Below are positions 31,750 through 42,738 of a DNA stretch of 64,000 nucleotides, one piece after another. The notes beneath the pieces were generated by a model. The model did no database searches. It was not told where the DNA came from and saw nothing but the letters and a program-made list of their open reading frames with translations. This DNA is from Neoceratodus forsteri (Eukaryota > Chordata > Ceratodontiformes > Ceratodontidae). Position numbers and translations under genes: made by a program. Location of the stretch: assembly GCA_016271365.2 (NCBI GenBank), contig CM057451.1, positions 369,045,501-369,109,500 of the forward strand, read 5' to 3'. The first letter of the stretch is position 1; every line of letters starts with the position of its first letter.

Positions 31750-34335
31750 CCCCCCCATCTTCAAATTGTGCCCCTTATTCTTGCACACCTCTTTTTTGAA
31801 AGATGCTACCCTCTTGGACTTTGTTGATTCCCTTGAGATATTTGAAAGTTTCTATCATGTCCCCCCCTCCCTCCTTTCCTCGAGGCTATACATATTAAGC
31901 TCTTTTAGTCTCTCTTCATATGTCTTCCGGTGCAGACCCTGCACCATTTTAGTTGCCCTCCTCTGGACAGCTTCCATCTTGTCTATGTTCTTGTGGAGAT
32001 TGGGTGTCCAGAACTGCACACAGTACTCCAGATGGGGTCTCACCAGCTGTCTGTACAGAGGGATAATAACTTCCTGTTTTCTACTGGTGAGGCCTCTCCC
32101 TATGCATCCCAGTATCCCCCCAGCCCTCCTTACTGCCCTCTCACATTACTTGCCCACCTTTAAGTCATCTGATATGACTACCCCCAGGTCCCTTTCCATT
32201 TTTGTTGTTGTTAGTATCTCACCCCCCATTGTGTACTCTTCCCCTGGGTTTTTGTTTCCCAGGTGCATTACCTTGCACTTCTTAGCATTAAATCTAAGCT
32301 GCCATACATTTGACCATTCCTCTAACCTTGCCAAGTCTCTTCTCATCCTTTCCACCCACCTTGTGCATCAACTCTGTTGCAGATCTTTGTGTCATCTGCA
32401 AAGAGACATACTTTCCTTCCTAGTCCCTCTGCAATGTAAACACAAAGACATTGAAGAGGACAAGTCTAATACTGAACCCTCGGCACCCACCTAGTAACCC
32501 CCTTTCTTCAGAGTGGACTCCATTTACTATTACTCTCTGTGTCCTATTCTCCAGCCAATTCTTTACCAAGGCTATCATCTTGGGACCCACTCCCAGGCTG
32601 GCTAACACATATTAATCTTTGCGTGTGGGACTAAGGTCAAATGCCTTGCTAAAGTCTAGGTAGGCCATGTCCACAGCCCTCCCTGACCTACTACTTTGGT
32701 CACCCAGTCAAAGAAATCTATTAGATTCGTCTGGCATGGCCTTCCTGCTGTGAATCCATGCTGCTTGGGTCCTGTGCCCCTCTGGCCTCTAGGTACTCGA
32801 CAATTCTTTCCTTCAGAAGTGATTCCATCATTTTCCTATCACCGAGGGTTAAACTAACAGGTCTGTAGTTTCCTGCTTCTGCCCTGCTCCACTTTTGTGA
32901 AAGGGAATCACATCTGCCCTCCTCCAGTCCTCAGGTACCACCCCATCCTCCCATGATTTGTTAAAGAGGTAGTCAGTGGTGTCACTAGTTCTACCCTTAG
33001 TTCTTTTAGAATTCTGGGATGAATCCCATCAGGCCCCATTGCTTTGTCCACCTTCAGTTTTAAGAGTTCTTTCAGAACCCTTTCTTCTGTAAATGGGCTG
33101 ATATCAACTTCTGTATCCAGAGTGTTTCTATTGTTTGTTTTAGGTACCTCCCCCTCTTCATTTGTAAATACTGAGCAAAAATATTTGTTTAGTATCTCTG
33201 CCTTTTCACAGTCACCCTCTGCCCACCCCACCTCCCCTTTATTAAGCCTCACTATCACTCCCTTAGTCTTCCTTCGCTCCCTGATGTACCTAAAAAAGGT
33301 TTTATCCCCCTTCTTAACTAATTTGCTATCTTTTCCTCAGTTCTGGCCTTTGCTGTTCTGACTGCCTTCCCAGCTTCCTTTTGCTTGAACTGATACAATT
33401 CTCTGTCCTGCTCCTTCTGTGATTCCTTGTACTTTCTGAATGCTTTCTTTTTCTCTTGAACCTTCACTGCCACCTCCTTTGAGAACCATAGTGGTTTCTT
33501 ACATCGTTTTGTTTTGTTTATTTGCTTCACACAAAGGCTTGTTACCTCTGTGATGGCAGTTTTTATTATTCCCCATCGTTCTTCCACCCCTCCTTCCTGC
33601 CCATTTGCTAGTGCATTCCTTAGGCACTCACCCATTTTGGCAAAGTCAGCCCTCCTGAAGTCCAGTACTTTTGCCTTTGTATGGCTTGACTCTATTGCTG
33701 TGTTTATTGTGAACCATACTGTTCAATGGTCGCTAGTTCCCAGATGGCTACCCACTTCTACTTCTGTGATCCTCTCTCCATCTCAGTTTGAGAGGACCAG
33801 GTCTAAGATTGCTCCCTCTCGAGTGGGTTCCAATACTAGTTGTCTAAGTCATGCCCCCGTAGGGCATCTAGAATAACCCCACTCTTAGAAGTGGCTGCTG
33901 CAACTGCACTCCAGTTAACATCCGGCATATTCAGATCATCCATCAGCAATATCTCCCTTTATCTGCCATTCTAAGTATACTTTCTATCATTTCCTTGTCC
34001 ATTTCCTCCCCCTGAGAGGGAGATCTGTATACAACCCCTGTGCAGATTGTGGTGCCATTGCCTGCCTCCAAATTGACCCACAATGCTTCTTCTCCTCCCT
34101 GTTTACCCTTTTGTTCTGTTGCTTTGATTCCTTCTCTTATGTAGAGAGCTACTCCTCCTCCTCTTTTACCCTCCCTGTCCCTCCTGTAGATAGTGTATCC
34201 GGGTATGTTTACGTCCCAGTCATGGTTCTGTGTGTACCATGTTTCTGTGACTGCCACGATATCCAGATGTTCCTCCTCCATCAAGGCCACTAATTCAGGA
34301 TGCTTGTTACCCAGACTATGGGTATTGGTACTCAT
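31750..34335 (-). pseudogene. CR1 ORF2 remnant: endonuclease and RT
   Basis: The 34,335-33,943 frame is the endonuclease N-half (NTHSLGNKHPELVALM, LDIVAVTETWYTQNHDWDVN, GGVALYIREGIKATEQKG, TGVVYRSP). 33,635-33,318 is the linker (KPLWFSKEVAVKVQEKK). 33,258-32,908 has YFCSVFTNEEGE and DKAMGPDGIHPRILKEL. 32,608-32,420 has MIALVKNWLENRTQRVIVNG. Motif C lies near 32,390-32,410 in a degraded frame. 32,355-32,146 has FNAKKCKVMHLGNKNPGEE. 32,043-31,855 is the thumb (VQRRATKMVQGL). Numerous frameshifts. This copy is useful as a reference for where the Rex1 fragment and the plus LINE broke the CR1 at 1.9-22.1 kb. Confidence 0.87.
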
Positions 34336-34399
34336 TGCTCTCCATTTTTTATGGCTTTACCTTCTGTAGCAGCATCCCCACTGACCTTTCTACCTTGGT

Positions 34400-34934
34400 C
34401 TTTTTCTCATTTAGTACCCTGTTTTGTAGGGGAGGCTGGGATTTTCCTGCTGCTTATCAGTGCCTCCCCTCTGACTAGTTTAAAAAACTTGCCAATGAAG
34501 CATTTAAACCAATTGCCCAAAAGACTTGTTCCCTTCCTGGACAGATGCAACCATCCTGCCAGTATGGGCTGGTGTTCCTCAGGTGGAGACCCAGTCCCCA
34601 GTGAAGCCAAACCCCTGTGCTCCACACCATTTTTTCAACCATTTGTTAAACTGCATGGTGCAAAGTACCCTCGCCTCACCCATGCCACTGACAGGCAGCA
34701 CCTCTGAGAAGGATACTGTGTGTGCTATTTGTCTTAAGTCCCTCCTAAACTCTATAAAGTCCTTCTGCACTGCTCTAATCTCATGATGAGCCAAGTCATT
34801 TGTCCCTAGGTGGACAATGATGTCCAGCTCAGACTCCGGTGCAACTGTTCTCGTGATCCTAAGGATGCACTTCCTGTCCCTCCAAGCCATGGCACCAGGC
34901 AGGCACCTTACTTCAGTTTTCCCTGCTCTCCCCA
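34400..34934 (-). pseudogene. CR1 ORF1 esterase remnant, 5'-truncated
   Basis: The frame at 34,935-34,579 reads through DIIVHLGTNDLAHHEIRAVQ (esterase block), TVSFSEVLPVSGMGEARVLC and FNKWLKKWCGAQGFGFTGDW. A second frame gives LHLSRKGTSLLGNWFKCFIGK (the block usually starting WDGLHL; its Asp is lost). The GDS nucleophile block would lie upstream and is missing because of truncation. It resembles the copy at 21.2-21.6 kb. Confidence 0.8.
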
Positions 34935-36420
34935 TAAGGACACTGTAGAGGAAGTACTTTCAAGGTTGAATGTTTACAAAACCCTGTGGTGGTGGGTCGA
35001 CAGGCTAATCAGCTCTCCCAAGTTTCATGGCCTTAGTAGAGTGTAAGGACCCAGTAGACAGTTCAAAGTGCCATGGACTATTACCCCGAAGAACCCTCAC
35101 AGTCTGGAGAGTGATAACTAGACACAGTAAAGACTCAGGGAGGATGAATCCATGAATTCCCCCCCACTATCTGAGACTTTTGAGGAGAAATTTGTTAAGT
35201 TGTTGCTGGAGGAAGGGGAAACTGTGGAGGCTTAAAGAAACTATTTCTGCCACCTGAAAGTGTTCCTCCCTAACACCCCCTCCTGCTCCAGCACCCGTTA
35301 CTTGCCTCCTTCTGGGCCTGTGTCAATGCTGGCCCATATGCCTGTACCTGCCATTAGTCACGACTCTTACCGAAGGTTGAGAATCTTCTCCGGCACCCTC
35401 CCACCCCCAAGGGGAGGATGATTGGGAGACCTGGATAGATGCATCGCCCCTTGGTACCTGAGTGGCAATGTGCGGAGGTGAAAAAGGAAAAGAATCATAG
35501 AAAGTTTGAGGGTCCCACCCATAAGGCCATTACATTTTTGAGTCCACAAACCCTGATGCATCTGCCCAGAAGTACCTATCTGCACTCAAGGGCAGTTTTG
35601 GGAGCATTGAGTCAGGGGAGAGCTTGATGTGGAAGTTTCAAGGTACAAAACAATGGCCAGGGGAAAGTTTGTCCACATATGTTACTCGTCTAGAAAGAGC
35701 TCTGCAGAGAGCTTACCGAAAAGGTGGGGTAGCCGCTGTGACTTAAACCATGTGAGATTGGAGCACATACCGCGGCATGCAAAGCATTCTAAATTGCAGC
35801 TCCTTCAATTAAGGCTCCAAGATATAAAGGGTAACCCACCAGACTACTGTGACTTGATAAAAGAACCCCAGGAGGTTGAAGACGAAGAGGGAGATTGTAA
35901 TTCTAGGGTCAGTGCAGCCCAAGTGATCATGGCATTGGAAGGCCCTTCCGAAGTGGAGACCAATGAGGGTATGCCGCCATGGGCTAAACGGTGGGGAGAA
36001 CAGTTGCTGAAGGAAGTCAGAAAGGTACAACTGGATGTTCTCCCTGAGGTTCCCCCCGTGGAACAAGATTCTGGTCCCTCTCTGGTCGTGACTGCCATTG
36101 GGGGGGTGCACCCTCAGACATCCTAAAACCAGGATAGCCCTCGGAGTGAGATCAAAGAATTGACTGCCACCGTGAAGGAATTGTTGAGACACGTTGCACC
36201 CCTCTCACCATTGCCAGCAAATAATGGACCCCAACCCCTTGCTAATACTTCAGGTCCTCAGGCAATGTTCTCCCCAAGGACGACCCAGGAGTCTATCATG
36301 TGTCATAACTGTGGAAAAGATGGCCATATGAAGAGGGAATGCCGGTCCCAGAAAGACTTTGAGAGAGTGGTGAGATGGCTTCAAGGAGAGCTTCGGAAAA
36401 TGAATCAGTGGTCAAGGGGT
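34935..36420 (+). pseudogene. Gypsy gag, main part with zinc knuckle
   Basis: Gag resumes at DTVEEVLSRLNVYKTLWWW, runs through stops to a 165-residue frame at 35,629-36,126 with acidic patches (EVEDEEGD), and then enters the frame opening at 36,160. A CCHC zinc knuckle, CHNCGKDGHMKREC (36,301-36,342), marks the nucleocapsid part. One zinc knuckle and no clear matrix signal. Stops at 35,041 and near 35,235 and the frameshift near 36,126 inactivate it. Confidence 0.8.
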
Positions 36421-37419
36421 GCAGGAAATGACCACAGTGAGGGTCCGAGAAATCCTAATTCAAATTTCTTTGTGGCTAAATCGTCTGTCCAGGCCTCTGC
36501 TGCTGTTCCTTTAGAATGGTCCAAGGTGGTGGGTCCCTCCATGGAGATGACAGTGAAAGTAAATGGAGTGTCTACTAGGGCTGTACTGGACAGTGGTTCC
36601 CAAGTAATCATCATGTTCCAAGGCTGGTACAAGAAGCACTTGCCTGATGTGCCCTTACAGCCTTTGGAAGGACTGCACATCTGGGGATTAAGTGAAAAGG
36701 CGTACCCCTACTCTGGATACATCCGAATTTGGTTGTCTTTCCCCACCTCGGTGGCTGGAGTGGCGGAGCAAGTGGAGACTTTGGCCCTAGTGCATCCCCC
36801 TACTGGACTGTACAATGGTGTTCCTTTGCTAATTGGGACAAATGCTCATACGTTCGGGAGATTGGTGGAACTATGCTATGAGAGACAGGGGCAGCGGACT
36901 GGTAGAGCTTTGAGGATTCCTGCCTTGATCAAGAAGGTTTATGAGTCACGGAAGAGTGCTGATGAGATGGATGTGGATGAACCGGTTGGGGTTGTATGGA
37001 AAAAGGATCCTGAGTCCATGATCCTGGCCCCCAAAGCTCAGCGTACCTTACAAGGGGAGGTACGCTTACGAAAAGACGTCAAGAATAAGATACTCATGTT
37101 GGGTGCGCCAGGCGAGGGAAAATTGCCAGAAGGATTGCTGGTTAAACCCAGTATCTTACCTGCTCGGGCTCATGCCTATGCGCAATGGGTAATGGTTCAG
37201 GTTCATAATGTGTCAGACCGAGAAATTCAAGTGAATAGAGGCTGCACCCTGGCTACCGTACACTGCACAGACACTGCAGTGCTATCCAGTAACAAGTACT
37301 TGGGGGAGAGTGACAGAGTGATGCCCGAATTGTTTTACTTGGTGACTCCCCATTGCCAGCTGAATGGAAGACTAGAATCAGCCAGAGACTCATTCAGAGA
37401 GATCAGGTGTTTTCACTGA
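36421..37419 (+). pseudogene. Gypsy pol: aspartic protease region
   Basis: Same 419-residue frame as the zinc knuckle. The protease active site AVLDSGSQV lies at 36,580-36,606. It is followed by a hydrophobic strand pair (VPLQPLEGLHIWGLS) and a second conserved block GVPLLIGTNAH near 36,810-36,840. The enzyme would cut the Gag-Pol precursor. The DSG triad is kept. The frame stays open for 1.26 kb, unusual for this decayed element, then shifts near 37,360 into the RT frame. Confidence 0.8.
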
Positions 37420-38290
37420 AAGAATGGGATGTGGGATGTGTACAAGGAGCAGAGCACCATATATGCCTGCATGATGAACAGCCATTCTGTGAGAGGTCTC
37501 AGCGCCTAGCACCCACTGATATAGATGATGTAAGAAGACACCTGCAGGAGATGCTTGCGGCTGGTGTGATACAAGAATCCAGAAGCCCTTATGCTTTGCC
37601 TGTTGTAGTGGTGAGGAAAAAGAATGGGACGGTAAGAATGTGTGTGGATTATCGGACTCTCAACAGGCGGACCATCCCTGATCAATACACCATGCCTCGT
37701 ATTCAGGATGCTTTAGATTGTCTGAACAGTATGCAAGTGGTTCTCAGTGTTGGATCTGCGTGAGTAGGTACTACCAGATCCCCATAGCTAGAAGACCATG
37801 AGAAGACAGCCTTTATATGTCCACTTGGGTTCTATATGAATTTACGAGGATACCCCAAAGGGATCTCAGGGTCCCCAACCACTTTTCAGCAGTTAATGGG
37901 CGTGCAGTGGGGACATGAATTTGTTGGAGTACCTGGTATACCTAGACAATGTTATAGTGTTTGGAAGGTCGTTGGAGGAACATGAGCACCCGACTGTTTA
38001 AAAATGTTGGACCGACGGAAGATTTCGGTCTTAAGCTGTCCATCGACAAATGCCAGTTCTTTCAGACATCAGTAAAATATGTAGGGGCACATAGTGTCCA
38101 CTGAGGATAGAGACTGATCCTAGCAAAGTTGAGGCCCTGACCACCTGGCCCCACAACCTAAAAAATTACAAGCGATTCCTAAGTTTTGTGGTTATTACAG
38201 GCGGTTCATAAGGACTATTCAAGGCGATTAGTCCACTTCTGAATCTCACCCAAGGTTACCCTCCCACGAACAAAACGTACAAGAGAGTGG
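37353..38290 (+). pseudogene. Gypsy pol: reverse transcriptase remnant
   Basis: The frame at 37,353-37,763 has TDIDDVRRHLQEMLAAGVIQ, SRSPYALPVVVVRKKNG and RMCVDYRTLNRRTIPDQYTM, the fingers and first palm blocks. Motif A (usually FSxLDLRxGYxQI) is broken near 37,750, where SVLDLR can be read in another frame. Motif C near 37,935 reads VYLDNVIVFG in place of YLDD, so one catalytic Asp is Asn. The frame is scrambled from 37,763 to 38,290. Confidence 0.8.
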
Positions 38291-38790
38291 CCTCCACTGA
38301 AACCGAGAGAGTATATTTCCACCCCAATGAATCTTTTGGATCACACTGGACACCTGATTGTGAAGCTGCTTTTCATGAAATCATATACCAACTCACCCAT
38401 GCTCCTGTCCTTGCTCATACTGATCCTACAAAACCATATGTATTACATACTGATGCTAGCCTACAAGGCTTGGGGGCTGTGTTATATCAAGAGCCCGAGA
38501 ATGGCCTGAAACCAGTGGCCTTTGCCAGCAGAAGTATGACCCCATCTGAAAAAAACTATCCTGTGCATAAATTGGAGTTCCTGGCGTTGAAGTGGGCCAT
38601 TGTTGACCAATTCCATGAATTTTTGTATGGGGCAAAGATACTGGTAAAGACAGATAATAATCCCTTGACCTATGTGCAGACTTCAGCCAAATTGGATGCC
38701 GCCAGCCATAGGTGGCTCTCTGCGTTGTCTACCTATGATTACGCTGTTGAATACAGAACGAGGACTGAATCATGTAGATACTGATGCTCT
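38287..38790 (+). pseudogene. Gypsy pol: RNase H remnant
   Basis: The 165-residue frame reads DCEAAFHEIIYQLTHAPVLA and then YVLHTDASLQGLGAVLYQ (first catalytic Asp), PVAFASRSMTPSEKNYPVHK with the catalytic Glu in KLEFLALKWAI, and VKTDNNPLTYVQTSAKLDA (TDNNPL block). These are the tether and RNase H blocks of Gypsy pol. The frame ends early near 38,784. Confidence 0.87.
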
Positions 38791-38799
38791 CCAGAGGCC

Positions 38800-40170
38800 T
38801 ACTTCCAGAAGTGATTGGATCAGACTGTCGAACCTGACATTCGAGGCACTGTGCCAGAAGTTTGACAAGAGAACAAATGTCCACCGGACACAGTGGATTG
38901 TCTAGTTGATTGCTTGGGGCTCTCTGACTATTGTACACCTGCTCTTACTGCCACTTCTCTGCTTTAGATATTAGTGCACTGCCTCAATTTGATAATGACA
39001 GTCTTCAGCGGGCTCAATCCAAGATCCTATGATCAGATCAGCATAAAGCTCTTTCACGAGGAAAGATGTGTCCAGATTCGCTCTTCTGACTTGAGAACTG
39101 CATTGTTGTACAAAGAAGGTCCTAAATTGAAGTTGATCAACCAGTTGCTGTACAGGAAACAGTGAGACAGGGGAGGTCAAGTAGACAAGCTAACAGTTGG
39201 TTTTGCCCACCAATTTCAGAGACTTGGTGCTGAGGTCCCTACACAACCACATGGGTCACCTAGTGTCGATCAAATTCTACTGGCCTAAGATGGGGGCCAA
39301 TGTTGAACATCGACATATGGACTTGTAGTCACTGCCTGCAGAAGGCTTTGCCCCAGAGGCTGCCCCTTTGTTAATATCCACCAACGCACCATGGAGTTAG
39401 TTTGTATTGAGTTTCTGAGTTTGGAGCCTGATCAGCGGGCGTTAGTAATGTGTTGGTGGTCACTGACCATTTTAAAAGGTACACCAAGCATTCCCCACCA
39501 AGGACCAAAAAGCATCCACCGTGGCCAAGGTACTGGTAAGAAATTTCTTTGTTCACTATGGAGCCCCCAAGAGAATCCATTCCTGATCAAGGCCAAAGAT
39601 TTTGAAAGCCATAATCGAAATGCTCTCTCTGTGGGGAGTCACGGAGAGTCATTCACCTTACCACCACCCCTAGAATCACAGCCAGAGCGTTCCAACCGCA
39701 CCTGTGACATACTACTAGGCACTCTCCACCCGAAAGACAAGCCCAGATGGAGCCAACAAATTAGCACCTTGGTACATGCTTATAACTGCACCAGAAATTA
39801 TACTACTGGGTTTCCCCTACCACCTTATGTTTGGGAGAGAGACTCGGCTGCCAGTGGGTGTTTGTTTAGGTGTCTCCCCGATAAGGGTCGAGGCGACAGT
39901 TACCTACAATACGTACTGCAAAGTTAAAAAGCTCAATTGAACCATGCATACCAACTAGCTCAGACCATGGCTGCAAAGAAATTTGGCTAACAAACAAGAT
40001 ATGACAAAAAGGTAAAGGCCAAAACTTCAAAAGCGAGTCTGTGTATTGATGCGAATTTGGGACACGCATAGCAAACACAAAATTGCTGACTGGTAGCACC
40101 ATCTTCCCCATTATAGTAGGCAAATTAAATGACTTGCCTGTGTATAAGTGCAGCCTGAAAACAACTCCAA
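38800..40170 (+). pseudogene. Gypsy pol: integrase remnant
   Basis: Broken in all frames. An HNHMGHL-like zinc-binding block is readable near 39,245. The core shows VRNFFVHYGAPKRIHS near 39,540 (the D-E core region usually reads FVxxYGxPxxIHSDQG; the Asp is lost). HSPYH and LVHAYNCTRNYTTGFPLPPY near 39,770 follow. GKLNDLPVYKC near 40,120 is a typical integrase C-terminal end. Similarity ends near 40,170. Confidence 0.75.
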
Positions 40171-40195
40171 AAGGAACTCATGGCTGTAGCTCTGC

Positions 40196-40976
40196 ACCAA
40201 TGGGCGGCAGCCCTACCGGACAGTCAGTCGGCGGCGGCGGGCGGCAGGCGGGTGGATGCTGTCGCCGCCGCTGCGGGGAGCGTGGAGGGGCTTCGTGGGT
40301 GGGTGGGGAGACACTAGACACCAGGGAGATGTTTGGGGGTTGTGCTGTGACATTCTGCCCGCGATTGGCTTTACGGTCCACTCTACCACCAGGGAGTTAT
40401 TCGGGTTGGGGGAGGGTTACATTCTGCCCGCGATCGGGCACTGGGGGTTTATACAGGTTCTGCTTCCGATCGGGCTGTGGGTGATGTTGGGGGCGACATG
40501 TATGTGTTCTGCCCGCGATCGGCTGTGGAGGTGTGGGGGGCATGTAACTGTGATGCCCATCGATCGGTTGCAGTGTAGGCCGGTCCTCGACGGCTGCTGC
40601 CTGGCAGGTGGCCAGGAGCAAGTCCTCGGGATCGGCGCACTTACATGCAAATGGAATGCAAATGGCCATAAAGAGATGCAAATGGCCCCCGCCTTGCATA
40701 AATTATGGCCCCATTTGCATGTCACCTTTTGAATATCGGAAATTTGGCATGGCGCAATGGTACTTGCGCCACCGCAAGTTGAATGCTCAACTCTGCAACT
40801 TGCAGTAGCTTTCAGTTCCACCGTTTACGCGGAAGTGTTGTGGTTCGGGAGATATTCAAAGGAGTTGCCAACAGCGCAACTTCCTTGAATATCACTTTCG
40901 GCCACACCCCTGCGCAACTATTTTGAGCAGCGCAGGGGCTTGCGCCTCAGACTGGCGCAGTTTGAATATCTGGGCC
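40196..40976. mobile_element. GC-rich non-autonomous DNA transposon end
   Basis: The right end TTTGAATATCTGGGCC (40,961-40,976) is the inverse of GGCCCAGATATTCAAA, which opens the element at 51,235. Sub-terminal GAATAT/ATATTC motifs recur (for example 40,731 and 40,852). A matching left end was not found, so the element is truncated or its left end is further diverged. It abuts the Gypsy integrase end. No coding potential. Confidence 0.6.
40350..40580 (+). repeat. GC-rich minisatellite with TTCTGCCCGCGATCGG core
   Basis: Copies of TTCTGCCCGCGATCGG or close variants start at about 40,353, 40,422, 40,458, 40,506 and 40,549. Spacing is irregular (36-69 bp). CpG-rich, which is notable in a methylating vertebrate genome. 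Confidence 0.65.
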
Positions 40977-41480
40977 GTTATATACTTAAGTGTGTTATGC
41001 TTTGATCTTAGGAAGTGGAAAAAGGTGGAAATCCCATCCTGAGAGCAGTACTCAGTGTATTGTATTTCCAGCTTTCTTTTGGTGTAGGACAGTATAATAA
41101 AGCACAGAGTAAGTTATAGTGTTACTCAGTTAAGATAGTAAATTCTCTACTTATAATGGGTGTGAAGTACATTATAACTGATATTTTTATCTCATTCATA
41201 TCTAATCACCATTTTTATTTTAATCCTATTTGTCTGCATTTTTTTACTTCTGTGTTATCTGGATTTACTGATATCCGTTTATAACACAGTAGGTTTTCTT
41301 TTATCCTAAACTACTTGTCCTAACATTACTACTATTTGAGTGCGACACATCCAACCATCTACCTCTAAGACATCTCATATTGGCTATTCCTAACAGATTA
41401 AATCATTACAAATCTGTTAAAAGTAGGCTCCCCCCATTCAAGCTCAGAAATGTTTCATAGGTTTCATAGGTTTTCAAGCT
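40977..41480. other. AT-rich DNA before the Tx1-like L1
   Basis: No recognisable element. It may be L1 5' sequence, since endonuclease-like residues begin near 41,480. Confidence 0.35.
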
Positions 41481-42439
41481 TATACTTCTGGAATGGTTAC
41501 TTACCTCAACAAATACAAGACGGATATAGACTTTTTGCAAGAGACACATCTCATTCCTTTAGAGGCTGACAAGATAGTTAGAGATTGCATCACACTTGTA
41601 GAGCACAACTGCTACTCCAGCAAAAAGTGGGGCATTGTTATTTAATTATAACAGGCGTTAGCTTTAATAAAACATTACATATCTCCAATACTAAAGGGAG
41701 ATACCAAATTCTAACAAGTATCCTTCATAGGGAAAAAGTAACTTTATGCAGCATTTATGGCCCTACTTCTGGTCAACGTGATTTCTTTATCAAGATAATA
41801 TTTGAATTGGAAAATGTGTCAGATTCAGAAATTTCTCTGAGTGGAGATTTTAACAAAGTCCTAGACTCCCTTATAGATGGATCAGCTGTCAAAAATAACA
41901 TCCCTACTACCAAATCAAAGAAAGTCTTGCATAGTCTTATACAAGGCATGGGGTAGGTTGATGCCTGGAGAATTCTACATTCTCAGAATGGACGTTATTC
42001 TTTTTATGGTTGTGGGTGGAGTCTACAGCTATCTTGCTGTCTGTAGCTGGAAAAATGGAATACAGTGGAATACATTTTTAGAGTTTTCAATGTATCCTTT
42101 CAAATCTACAAATCACTATGCCAGTTGAAACAAAATACTCCCTTCTTTCTGTTTAGAGTAATGGAGACAGAACTCCAAGCTGCTTATCAGATGGCCATTA
42201 GGAAACTGAAACAACTTGCTAAATATTGGTTGCTTATTAAACTGGAGATTTGTTTACCCCTCTTCGAAATGCAACAACTTGCACATTTAAATACTTAGCA
42301 TTTAAACGTTGTATTGCTACTGGCTTCAGTTGGGTAGGTATTGTCTTTCAAGAAAGATTCATACCTCATAAATGTCACCCTTTCCCAGCAATGAATCTAA
42401 AACGAACTCACAGTTTTTTTGACCTCAAAAGAGATGCAA
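41481..42439 (+). pseudogene. Tx1-like L1 ORF2: endonuclease and linker part
   Basis: Frames give DIDFLQETHL (41,525-41,555; catalytic Glu block), then a 123-residue frame (41,585-41,956) with TKGRYQILTSILHREKVTLC, SIYGPTSGQRDFF and ISLSGDFNKVLDSLIDGSA, and later DAWRILHSQNGRYSFYG near 41,970. These are L1/Tx1-clade endonuclease blocks. The linker continues to FDLKRDASNNTQ near 42,435, where a palindromic MITE begins. The RT part is found at 53,090-53,640 in the same orientation. Confidence 0.72.
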
Positions 42440-42585
42440 GCAATAATACCCAACAGGGTGGGCAGTATTGGGCAATACTGGACCGCCCAGGGGCGTAATG
42501 AGGCACGACACCACAGGTGGAGGGCCTTATAGCCCCTGTAAGGTCCGGTATTGCCCATACCACCCACCCTGGAGGGTATTATTGC
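42440..42585. mobile_element. Palindromic MITE, 146 bp
   Basis: Starts GCAATAATACCC and ends with the exact inverse GGGTATTATTGC. The inverse relation continues inward (GGGTGGGCAGTATTGGGCAA against TTGCCCATACCACCCACCC), so each arm is about 42 bp around a 60-bp loop. No coding potential. TSDs could not be fixed, so the superfamily is not assigned. Confidence 0.8.
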
Positions 42586-42698
42586 ACTTAGAAAATGGGC
42601 ACTGTGAAAAAAAATTGTTTAATTAAAAAATGTTCTTTCAAAACTAGTTCAAACTGAGTTTTTTAATAAAATAGTTCCTCTGCCTGTATTATTCATGG

Positions 42699-42738
<40 letters not shown>

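Larger units (their letters stand above)
31492..34934 (-). mobile_element. CR1 LINE inserted in Gypsy gag
   Basis: Bounded by gag codons on both sides and by ATAAG at each edge (31,487-31,491 and 34,934-34,938), a possible 5-bp duplication. Minus-strand order is ORF1 esterase (right), endonuclease, RT, 3' UTR (left, ending AACATAGAAACATAG). It is 5'-truncated in ORF1. About 3.44 kb. Confidence 0.88.
29719..40170 (+). mobile_element. Gypsy-type LTR retrotransposon, degenerate, lacking a visible 3' LTR
   Basis: Plus-strand order: LTR (to 31,314), tRNA-Leu-like primer site, gag, protease, RT, RNase H, integrase. This is the Gypsy (Metaviridae-type) order. A CR1 of 3.44 kb (31,492-34,934) sits in gag. 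No copy of the LTR follows the integrase; GC-rich transposon DNA begins near 40,196 instead, so the 3' end was lost or replaced. Many stops. Confidence 0.88.

Noticed and set aside
29719..40170. Gypsy element as an endogenous retrovirus
   Set aside because: Pol order ends with integrase, and no envelope-like frame follows before 40,196. The signatures are of Gypsy type, not vertebrate retroviruses.
40083..40821. Overlapping Gly/Cys-rich and Pro-rich frames of 100-158 codons
   Set aside because: They are shadows of the GC-rich minisatellite on both strands.
42700..42735. (AC)n run as a functional Z-DNA or regulatory element
   Set aside because: Ordinary dinucleotide microsatellite with no gene nearby to support a role.
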